DNA of 64,000 nucleotides from Lepidodermella squamata (Eukaryota > Gastrotricha): positions 3,410,001-3,474,000 of the forward strand of contig JBLDXI010000007.1 in the NCBI GenBank assembly GCA_047495785.1, written 5' to 3'. Position numbers and translations under genes: made by a program. How positions within the stretch are numbered: the first letter of the stretch is position 1; every line of letters starts with the position of its first letter. Positions 54,905 to 64,000 of the stretch are shown piece after piece. The notes beneath the pieces are model-generated. The model saw nothing but the letters and a program-made list of their open reading frames with translations, made no database searches and was not told the DNA's origin.

Positions 54905-56342
54905 TAGTCTAGTAGACTACGACATTTACCCTTCAAAGTCGCATTAAACTGCCAATTCGCTAAATGCAGAACAGCCCCGCAAAAACGAACGTCGTGTTTG
55001 GAATCACGTCATAGAAGGTGGTACATACAGCCGGGCCAGGTCTGGAATGACATTCCCGGAAGAAAAAGTTTCGATGACGTTATTCATAATTCATAATAAT
55101 TTTTTTAATTGAAGACGTTTTGTCTAACTAATTGAATGAGGTTTGGAAGATTTGAGACAGGTAGGCGAGCGCTTGACCGGACTCTTCCTTGCTTTTCAGA
55201 GACATTTCATTAGTATGGTGATTCAATTCATGGCAATGTATGATAAAACTGCACTTGAAACTGCTGCAACGAGGAACCTGGCAATATTCTAATTTTCATC
55301 TTGATGATTTAAAAATGGCCCCTGAATCGAGGGATATCAGATATACTGTCTTATTCGAAACTGTGCAGCTGCGCTGGGTGATGAATGGGAAATTAATACA
55401 TGAGGTACGAGCGTCAGTGAATGCCCACAGGAAACTACCCAATTCACTCTTATAATATTTCTGATTATAGATGTGTTGTTTGCTATCGTTAAACGAACCG
55501 CTATCCCCACATAGACCTATCCATCGAATCTTCCCTCCAATGCCACCACCGACATTAACACCAGCACCTGGAGCCGCAACATCGTTGAAGCAGATTGAGG
55601 TTGCCGTCGTCCCGTTGGCTGGCAGCTCCGCGATGGCTACAGTTAGTTGATCGCCGTAGACCTGAATAATCATTCGGTAACTGTGAGATCCACTAGCCGC
55701 ACTGAATAATGTCGAGCTCCCGCAGGCAGGCTGAGAGATCGCGATCGGCGTCAGTGGCATTGTTCCATTGTAAGAAAGAGATGCGGAAACCTTGCCGTTT
55801 TGACCAAGTTCTTGCCAAACGGAAAGGCCCGTTACCCCTCCAGTGTTGATGCTTATTGTGCAAGCTCCTGATTCAGAATTTTCGTATTATCAAATTTAGC
55901 TCCAACTGAACATTATGACCTACCACTAGAATGGCCGTAACTTGAGGATGAAAACGTTATTCCATAGTATCCGCCGCGACCTAAGTAGACAGCATTGATG
56001 TCGATCTCGGCTCGAAAATTGTTGTCACCGGTTGTAAAGTCTGTAGCTGAATGCAAGCGCCCAATAGTATCGGACAAATTATCATTTATTTGTATTCCGG
56101 CTGCAGTTTGCCTGACGACCGTGAATGTACTGAAGGCGCTTGAAGGCACAGTGGCTCCATCGAAAGAAATCGATGTCCGATAGACTGGTGTGCCTGCGTA
56201 CAGATAGGGCAGTTGTAACGAAGCGGTGTCAGGGCTTTGCGCTAGAGCTTCTAAGGAAGATCATATTTTACCTTGTCCTCACGTATGTTTATTACAAAAT
56301 ACCTTCAACAAGCAGGAACAGAATCGCTATAAACGTCTTCAT

Positions 56343-57728
56343 CTGTGATGTGAATCGCTTGAAGGAAATTGCAGAAATGAAAACTTCTCACAAGCTTCCA
56401 GGCCTGCCTCCGAGCTAACCTCATGAATTATTCATTTTTTGAAAGCAGCAATCAGAACCAGTCAAAAAAGCGATTAGGCATTATCTGTTAAATATCGATA
56501 ATGAGGTAGTCTCGGCGAAAATGCTATCATCATGTATTTTTTATATTTAAATAGCTCAATTGCTACACTCACTCATTTACCTTAATGATCCAGGTGAACA
56601 TTTCGCACAGGAAAGAGCATGTCACGCGCCCGTGTCTATCCGCCATCCTTCGCACCACACTATGCTGCGCACTAGTTTACTGAGTTCGTTTGAGAAATAA
56701 CGCTACATATTGAGACGCCACTCTTGGATAAAGCTTGTAACACACGAACAAAATCGATATATGAGGATGAAAATGGTCTATCATACATGAAAAAAAGATG
56801 TTTAGCCACTCATCAAAATCACGCACACCATTATGTCGGATGCACGTACTCTGGGACGAATCGACCCTAGACTACGCATCATTTCCTGAAAATTGAAAAT
56901 GAAACCATTTAAGAAAAACTAAGCCCATTGCAGTAGAAAAATGAATAAAGTTAAATTTAAAAAAAAAATTAAAAAAAAACTACTAAAAGTCTTTTGAGCG
57001 TGTTTTGCACGAAAATCTTCAAAATGTCCTCGACTCGCTCGTTTTTTCGTTGAAATACAGCAAACATTTGTCTCCCATCCCTGGCAGCTCCGGGTCCCAA
57101 GATCGCACCCTGGCCGAAATTTATGTTATAGCGGACCTAAATTCATGTCGAAATTCTATATTTCCCTTATGACTTCGCCTATGGGCGGATAGGGCGATTC
57201 TGAACTATACGAAGCATGACCAGCGTCCAGCGTCGTCGAAATTATTAATTGAAAATTTGAAAAATGCATACACAATCCATGAGATTATGTCGAACAAGCT
57301 CACAAGCTTCTGTCGTCCAAACGAAATAGTCAGGGCTCCATAGATGAGTCGATGTAACAGCAAAACACTGGCCCGGTTGGTTGGCGCTGTCCGACACGAA
57401 TTCAGAGATTACGGAAGCGCGAAGGCCGGGCCTTAAGCGGCCACCAAAAATCTAATGATAGAGACAGACTTAAAAACAAATTGATTGGATGCTCAACGGG
57501 CCCAAAGTTACAATAGCGGCTAAAAACTAAAAACTAACAAGGGAGGCTAACGAACGAGTTTTACTCATCGCTTGTTGCCCACCTGTAAGATTAAAATCAG
57601 TTGAAGATCAAGAGCTACAAAACGACGGAATATATATGTAACGAGTACTAGAGTCGTCACAACAATCAGTAGTCTCTCAAGTTTTAAAGTTTTGGATATC
57701 ACGAATAAGTCGTGGGCTTGAAAAAGCG
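56343..57728. other. intergenic between receptors F and G
   Basis: The left end is the upstream region of F with the shared motif. A/T homopolymers occur near 56945-56985. Nothing else recognised. Confidence 0.45.
56418..56434 (-). promoter_or_regulatory. shared upstream motif (copy of F)
   Basis: TGAATAATTCATGAGGT on the minus strand, 76 bp before the ATG of F, followed by TAGCTCGGAGGCAGGC, which is also found upstream of G. Confidence 0.55.
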
Positions 57729-58047
57729 TCAATAAATGATCATGCTCATGTAGACATTCAGTATCAGGAAAGCATCCAAGCTTAAGCAGAAGACTGCGAC
57801 ATCAATCGCTCGAGCGTAGCTCAGTGCCGACAAGCCCATCGGAATGCGGGAATTTCCACAAATCATAAATTGATATCGAGCAGTTGCTGCGAACATTATG
57901 GCTGCATACATGGTCAGAAGCCCTGCAAGGCCACAGAGGATCAAAATGTACTCAGCCATGAGAACTGACTCGGAAGTCTCCGGTACTTTATCAAGAACAT
58001 CAGATTGTATGACAATTAGGCTGAGGAGTAGTGTCCCAGAAAAAGCT

Positions 58048-58691
58048 GGACGATCGGGGCAGTCAGGCTGGAAAAGTAAAGCTGCGAAAACCAGGATCAT
58101 CAAGATCGCACAAGGTGCCATGTTGTTGATAAGGTAAGGCGTTGGCTCGCGTGAGAATATAACTGTGAACTTAGCATACCCAGACGTGCCATTTTTCCTT
58201 AGCAGTGAAGACGTTATTCCGTGGGAGCTGAAAGCTTTATCTAGTTTCCAAAGTTGGCTGTCGAAGGATCCGTCGAACACCAAACGAGCTCCATCAAAAA
58301 TCAGAAATTTGTCGGCTTCGTCCAACAAAAACGTGAAATCACATTGCTGTGAGTCGAAGGGGAATTTTCTAAGCTTCAAGGTACATTTCGCAGTCATGAC
58401 GCCGAATCTCAGCCAGTGAAAAAACAACGTCCGATTCGGAGTCGTTGGGTAGTATGCTATATGAACTTGCTCCTTCCAAGCAACGCTCTCTAAATACAAA
58501 TCCGATGACGTATTGACAAATCGCATGCTAGGGACCCAGACGTCGTTCCGGTTGACGGAATAAACTCGGTCTGCTTCATTCACGTGTGGGGCCGTCACTT
58601 CTTGCGGGCAGCTGGAAACTGGCCATTGAACAGTCAGTTGGGTTCCAGCTAAAATTTCCCGAGCTTTCGCGTTAATATCCACCAACGATTT
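58048..58691. repeat. 644-bp tract identical to 52327-52970
   Basis: Partner of the conversion tract in receptor F. It starts inside M1-M2 coding sequence and ends near the start of the channel exon. Confidence 0.85.
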
Positions 58692-60305
58692 CAATTCCAG
58701 CGTTATGTAAAGCTTTGTGCCGAACGATGGGGATCTAATTAGCTATACGTCAATATAAAATTATTTTTAGTTTTCGTGTGTCTGACCTGACTTTTGGTAG
58801 CAAATATTGGCAGGTTATCAAGTCGTCAATCCGAACCAATGGTATAACGTTACCGTCAATTAGGTTGGGAACTGCAAATTCAGATGTGTTTGTTTTGAAA
58901 TCATAAGTTCTTGATTGTTGAGTAGTTGGCGCTCCTGTTGTGGACAGCGAGGCTTGCAGAGACCAAACTCGCATATTTTCTACCAAAACATCAGCACTCG
59001 AACCGTTAATGCCGTACATGGTTATCTTGGCATTTCCCGAAGCTAATTGATTTGCGCTGAATTCAGGAATGGGTACATCAGATAACAAAACAACTGGGCT
59101 TGAGGTTCCAGAGTTGGAGATGGGGACAATCGCCACGGTAATCTTGTCACCAACGCTTTGGATGATAAGACGGAAAGTAGCAGACCCGGAGTTATCATTA
59201 AATATGTTTGTGACAGGATTCGATTCAACCTGATAAGAGAGAGGAGTAATCTGCGTATCCCCCGAACCCGCTACATCATAAGCCAGATACATTTTTACTG
59301 CCTTGCCCAAGTTTTAGGGAAAGATGCAGCCCATCAAAGTTGCTGAAAGCTCCCATGTGCCCACTTGAGTCATTGGCTTGAGAAAGGTAAAACATGAAAA
59401 ATGAAACTATTTCAGCTTTTAGTCAACTTACAAACAGTTGCCGGTGAGTTGGAAATTCCGATAACCAAAAAGCCGGATGAGTTTGCGTCATAGTTTGAAA
59501 CGATGTCTGTCTCGATTCGGAAGCCGTTCGAGCTTAAACTGGTTGGCAAAGAGTTTCCGACACTTGCCGCGCCGTAATCGATTGATGGGTAATTATCTAG
59601 CCGCATTCCATTGCCATCGATTGTCGCGCCGCCTCCTGATATTAGATTCGCGACACTCATTGTAGCTGAATCAGCTGCGTCAAACGAATTCTGAGGCAGA
59701 AAATATGGCGAATTCGACCACATGTATGGCAAACTAAGGGAATCATAATCTGGCTGTGGACTAGGTTTCGCAGTTGAAGTTGACGTCGTCGCTATTGTTC
59801 GCGAAGAAGTAGTCGCCTGAGTCGTGGTTAAAGTTGATGTAGGGAGTGTGGAACTTGATGCTTTCAGCGTTGACGGTGACGAAGCTGTGGATGTAGTTGC
59901 TGTCGTAGATAGCGTAGTTGTCGAACTTGAAGTCGTTGTAGGAGTAGTTGTGGTAGTTGTAGCAGTAGATGTGGATGCCGTTGTACTTGTTGGAGTGTTA
60001 CTTGTAGTCGATGTTGTGGATGTTGTAATAGATGTTGGAGGACTTGTTGACGCTACGCTTGGGGTAGTAGTGATTGTAGTTGTAGTGGATGTTGACGGCG
60101 TGCTTGTGCTTGTGGATGTTGTAGGAGATGATGCCGTTGTAGATGTTGTGGTAGGAGTTGTAGTTTTAGTAGTTGTTGAGGTTGAAGCCGTTGTTGGGCT
60201 CGCATTCAATTTCCAGAATTTAAAGTTTTTCAAAGTGAAGTAACCTGATGTCGAATATAGAAGATTACAATCCGAGATATAAATTCGTCGTCGGCCGATG
60301 AGGGA

Positions 60306-60340
60306 TTTCAGCCAATGACAGAGTGGGCAGGTTTTAAATG
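60306..60340. repeat. repeat end shared with intron 3 of F
   Basis: TTTCAGCCAAT and CAGGTTTTAAATG, separated by about 11 nt, match the element end at 54871-54904 in reverse orientation. A further inverted pair (ACATGAGACATGCC near 60402 and GGCGTGTCTCATATGT near 60475) suggests that most of this intron is element-derived. Confidence 0.45.
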
Positions 60341-61350
60341 TTTGATTTTCAAATTTCAATATTCCATAATCAACATACCAACTAACTTTTTCGTTTTTAT
60401 ACATGAGACATGCCTTGTGAAAAGAGTTGTACATATATGTTGGATAACAGAAGCTACAATGGCCTTTTATATGCGGCGTGTCTCATATGTTGTTTGCTAT
60501 CCTAAAACGCACCGTTAGCCCCACAGACGCCTATCCATCGAATCTTCCCACCAATGCCACCACCAACATTATAACCGGCACCTGTTGCTACAACATCGTT
60601 GAAGCAGGTTGTTGTCGTCCCGTTGGCTGGCAGCTCCGCGATGGCTACAGTTACTTGATCGCCGTAGAGCTGAATAATCATTCGGTAACTGTGAGATGCA
60701 CTAGCCGCACTGAATAAAGTTGAGCTCCCACAAGCAGGTTGAGAGGTCACGATCGGCGTCAGCGGAATTGTCCCGCTGTAAGAGAGTGATGCGGAAACCC
60801 TGCCGTTTTGACCAAGTTCTTGCCAAACAGATAGCCCCGTCACTCCATCAGTGTTAATGCTAATCGGGCAATATCCTGATTCATAAATCGTATTATCGAT
60901 CAAAAATATCTCAATCAACTGAACATCAGGGCCTACCACCGGAATGGCCGTAACTTGTCGAAGAAAACGTTATCCCATAGTAGCCACCGAGACCTGTATA
61001 AACAGAGTCGATGTCGATCTCTGCTCGGAAATCGTAGTCGCCGGTTGTAAATTCAGTTGCAGAATGCACACGTCCAATAGTATTTGACGAATCATCATTT
61101 ATCTGTAATCCGGCTGAAGTTTGCCCTACAACATCGGCCTTGCTGAAGGCGCTGAAGGATACAGTGGCTCCGTCGAAAGAAATTGATGCACGATAGTTTG
61201 GCGTGCCAGCGTACAGATAGGGCAGTGGTAACGAAGCGGTGTCAGGGTTTTGCGCCATAGCTTCAAAAAAGCACATTATGCCTCGATCTAACAAGGACCT
61301 TACAAAATACCTTCAACGAACAGGAACAGAACCACTATGAAAGTCTTCAT

Positions 61351-62595
61351 TTGTGATGTGAAGCGAAATCGCCGAAATGATAACCCCTCACAAGCATCCA
61401 AGCCTGCCTCCGAGCTTATACCTCATGCATTATTCAAATTTTGAAAGCAGCACTCTGAAACAGTTTCATTTTTCTTAGCGTTGAATCGATACACAAAAAA
61501 GCAGAGAATGATGTATATACTCCGCGGAAACACTTATCTCATGCATATTTGATATTTAGACGACTCAGTCGTTATTTCACTCGCCTACCTTGATGAAAAA
61601 GTGGAATCTTTTAGACAATATTATGGAGCAAAATGCGTAGAACATGTCGTCTCACCTCCGCAATTTACGCCACCGTTGACTATTTTTCTAGTTCAAGGTT
61701 TTTCAATAGGTGCATGCTAAATCGAGCACCTATCTGCATGATGCAGATAGAGATGGAGATCAGGGCGATAGCAACAGCATCATTATCTTCTACACTCCGA
61801 ATCATCGATATTGAATGATCGATCGTCCATACTCATAGAATGATTGGCACTGTGTATGCTAATCGTTTGATAATTTTGAATGGATGAATGATGAATCTCA
61901 AAATATTCCAGTATCGTTTGCACATCAAAATGCCTGAGCGACTGAAGGACGAAGGCCAAGGAAGTATCCCTCTATTTTTATTTGAGTAGGTTACGAGTTT
62001 CATTTTTTCGACTAATGACTCTTTTAAGCTCAGGGTCATCCACTCATTAATCAAGTGAGACGGAAACTGCCCGGCGCAAACTATCCCGAGTAATTTGCCA
62101 ATACGGTTACCTGGCAGCGGCATGTGATCGAAAATTAGACAGCAAAAGTATGCCGCGCGTGTGTTGTGAGTTGCAGCGCGCCTGCAGTCATAAATAATAA
62201 TAAAAGCATTGTTTTTGCCGTAGTATGCTTTGCGACCAAGTGCGCGGCATGCAAGGATTTTAAGACGGCGCGGTGATCGTGGAGATCGTTACTAAGCGGC
62301 GCACTGATCGATAATTCATCGCTAGCCCACCACCACTACTACTACCAGCGAACAACAAGGGCGGTATTGCATGACAAAAGCAGGGCCGCGTATTTTTCTA
62401 TGTATGTGTGAATATCGCGGCTGGCCACCGCCAAACAAACAAGCATACCACCATTTATAGAAAAAGACCGCCGCCTCTAAGCCGGACAACAATGTCCTCG
62501 CCCACAGGAGGCTATTACGAACCGACTTATCACCCCATTGATTACGCCAGAATTTTCAAACCCCAATTCATTCAATTTTAGATTTAGTTATAGCC
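61351..62595. other. intergenic between receptor G and the CED-4-like gene
   Basis: The left part is the promoter of G. A CCACCACTACTACTACC microsatellite lies near 62328. Just before the CED-4-like start there is a 29-codon upstream frame (62491-62580, MSSPTGGYYEPTYHPIDYAR...) ending in CAATTTTAG at 62580. That end could be a trans-splice acceptor 15 nt before the ATG. Confidence 0.45.
61420..61436 (-). promoter_or_regulatory. shared upstream motif (copy of G)
   Basis: TGAATAATGCATGAGGT on the minus strand, 70 bp before the ATG, followed immediately by TATAAGCTCGGAGGCAGGC. Confidence 0.55.
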
Positions 62596-64000
62596 ATGAG
62601 ATTGGATTTGATCAATTTTTTGTACGATGTGCACGAATCGTCGGACCAGTATCCGATCGAGTCGTGCGCGGAAATGCTGCACGGCTTTCGCATCATCGAC
62701 GCGAATGACCTCGATGAAATTATGAAGCACGCAACGATTGTCGACCGAAAATTCGCCTTGGTTCGCGCGCTTTCGACCAAAGATGACGTTATGATTCTAG
62801 TTTGGGCGAAAATCCTGGACGAAATGGGATATTCGAATCTGGGCAATCGGGCGCGGCTCAAGTACAACGAGTCTATGGAAAATGAGCCCCCGCATCCGCC
62901 TAAGCGAGGGCACTCAGAAGAGCGGCCAGGCAATGACACCGGTCGAACTGATGAAGCGTCGAGAGGGAGAAATTCACTTACTGTGACCAATGCATCTATC
63001 ATTGGAGATCACATCAGTTTTATCTCTGATACTCCAGCCTCCTACAAGCAGAAGAAAATGCAGCTGTAAGTCAATATTTTCCGAATATATACTGAATTTA
63101 GAAAATAAAGTATAAAATATAATATGATTTTTTTTCCTTTTTTCCTTAAATAAAAGGATTTCCCAATATATTTTGATTTTTAATCGAATATTTTGTATCC
63201 TATTTTCTCAAGAAGAACTATCGCAAAATCAATGCTTATTCCTTGTTGTTTTTTGTAGGGTGAAGAGTCCGAAAGATTGGCGCTTAGGTGATATCCCAAA
63301 CCACATTGGCATCTACCTCGACCGAGATGAAGAATGGGACATTCGGAACGCGATCCTTCAACTTTTCAACCCCGGCGCATCCTTCCCTCGTCCTCCGCCT
63401 AACAAGCGCCCAAATCGAGCCCCGCGTGTTGTTGTCCAGCCCTCAAATAATAAGCCGACCCTTTTCCCGAAAATCTCCCAAACCCAGAATGTCAGTGTCC
63501 TCGAGGGAAGCAATACTGCTCAGTTGGTAGAGATGCCGCCTCGACCTAATTTCCACTCCGAAAAAGGAGCCAGTCGCCCTTTACTGCTGGTTATAACGGG
63601 CCAAAGAGGCATTGGCAAATCGACCATGATCGCTCACATAATATCAGACGATGTCTTTCTACAACGGCTATGCAGTGTTGGCACTGTCATCTGGCTGAAT
63701 GCTGCTTCGATCAACGATGAAGATACGTTTTTCGAGGAAATTGCCTCGAAAATCGACTTTCAACACCCTAAGGATTCTCGGCTCAAAATGCGGGATATTC
63801 TACCATCCGTCCTAGCTAATCTCAAACAAGCTGTCCTACTAGTTGTTGATGATGCGACGACGGAAAACCTCGCTTGGTTCTCCCTTCTCGGCGGAAAATC
63901 GCTACGATGTGTTTTCATCTTCAAAGGCGAGAAAGATGACGCGTTTTTGACTGAAGAACTTGGTCCACAGCTCACGAGAGAGTCGATCATAGTGGAGCAT
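62596..64000 (+). CDS. ced-4: CED-4/Apaf-1-like apoptosis regulator, 5' part (CARD + NB-ARC)
   Basis: Exons 62596-63065 and 63259 to the window edge, joined across a 193-nt intron (phase 2). Exon 1 encodes a CARD-like helical domain (about 15-95: MLHGFRIIDANDLDEIMKHA, then WAKILDEMGYSNLGNRARL), then a charged linker. Exon 2 encodes DWRLGDIPNHIGIYLDRDEE, comparable to the segment before the NB-ARC in CED-4, then a P-loop (GQRGIGKS), VGTVIWLNAAS (RNBS-like) and Walker B (AVLLVVDDATTENLAW) followed by LRCVFIF. Order and wording match nematode CED-4, which binds CED-9 and activates the caspase CED-3. A Pro-rich insert of about 50 residues lies between the two domains. The C-terminal winged-helix part is outside the window. 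Confidence 0.8.

Larger units (their letters stand above)
52008..56342 (-). pseudogene. receptor F: lectin-module Cys-loop channel with 1-nt frameshift
   Basis: Exons: 56303-56342, 55924-56250, 55499-55867, 53901-54497, 53255-53844, 52008-53013 (2929 nt, one more than a multiple of 3). Signal peptide MKTFIAILFLLVE. Module 1 (PDTASLQLPY), stalk of about 65 residues, module 2 (PDYDSLSLPY), channel with C-x13-C (FPFDSQQ), PDRPAF and IVIQSDVLDKVP. The break is at 53759-53763, where an A run coding the Lys of the KMYLAYD block has five A (on the coding strand) instead of four, judged from D and E. A TAA lies just upstream in the new frame, so no alternative acceptor rescues it. The same break is in G. 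Introns 3 (1001 nt) and 5 (241 nt) are enlarged, intron 3 by a repeat. Could be a pseudogene, a systematic homopolymer error, or an unusual recoding site. Confidence 0.75.
57729..61350 (-). pseudogene. receptor G: lectin-module Cys-loop channel with the same frameshift as F
   Basis: Exons: 61311-61350, 60937-61260, 60513-60875, 59432-60244, 58787-59376, 57729-58734 (3136 nt, one more than a multiple of 3; about 1044 aa if the extra base is discounted). Signal peptide MKTFIVVLFLFVEA. Module 1 (PDTASLPLPY), stalk of about 145 residues, module 2 (PDYDSLSLPY), channel identical to F over 644 bp. The five-A run at 59291-59295 breaks the frame exactly as in F. The flanks of this site are also nearly identical to F over about 95 bp, so the defect was probably copied from one gene to the other. 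TATAAG lies about 65 bp before the ATG. Confidence 0.77.

Noticed and set aside
62568-63002. 144-codon minus-strand frame opposite the CED-4-like exon 1
   Set aside because: Ser/Arg-rich shadow of the CARD exon; the plus strand has the recognisable domain and a splice site in phase.
1-64000. CRISPR arrays, bacterial operons or prophage
   Set aside because: Genes have spliceosomal introns and signal-peptide exons; no regularly spaced repeats were seen. The window is eukaryotic.

Overview
The window looks like a gene-dense invertebrate nuclear genome, most probably a nematode. Its right edge carries the start of a CED-4-like apoptosis gene (CARD plus NB-ARC) that resembles nematode CED-4. Introns are mostly 49-60 nt, and two genes have tandem GATA-type sites just upstream. 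Splice acceptors are not strictly of the TTTTCAG type, so I name no species.

The window is dominated by one receptor family that I cannot match to a named family. Eight paralogues (called A-H here) were assembled by hand; exon lengths and phases agree between copies. The full form is a short signal-peptide exon, a lectin-like beta-sandwich module, a Thr/Ser-rich mucin-like stalk, a second copy of the module, and a C-terminal Cys-loop (pentameric) ligand-gated ion channel with a 13-residue Cys loop, four membrane segments and almost no intracellular loop. Copies: A (+, 8035-12849), B (-, 18663-21324, one module), C (-, 22368-25812), D (-, 40353-43559, in-frame stop), H (-, 44049-45615, no channel), E (-, 46704-50486), F (-, 52008-56342, frameshift) and G (-, 57729-61350, the same frameshift). 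F and G share a 644-bp identical tract, which suggests gene conversion.

Other receptors lie among them: three GABA-B-like class C GPCR genes, of which one is intact (32484-34862), one is broken by a 22-bp tandem duplication (2923-5275) and one is decayed (28131-30046), plus an intronless nicotinic-type Cys-loop subunit (26441-27694). The block 30296-39613 holds two secreted proteins, a LamG-LamG-serine protease homologue lacking its catalytic His and Ser, and an ankyrin-repeat protein. The last two each have GATA-type sites upstream.

Mobile DNA is frequent: a frameshifted DDE-type transposase gene (16038-17949), a Tc1/mariner-like relic (25970-26118), MITE-like inverted-repeat elements (6680-7015, 39911-40305, 44509-44695, and in introns of F and G) and a CCCGC-rich repeat with tRNA-derived segments (13100-13960). 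The left edge has a terminal exon converging on a small membrane-protein gene.

All coordinates, splice sites and alignments were worked out by eye. Functional statements about the receptors are inference from motifs.
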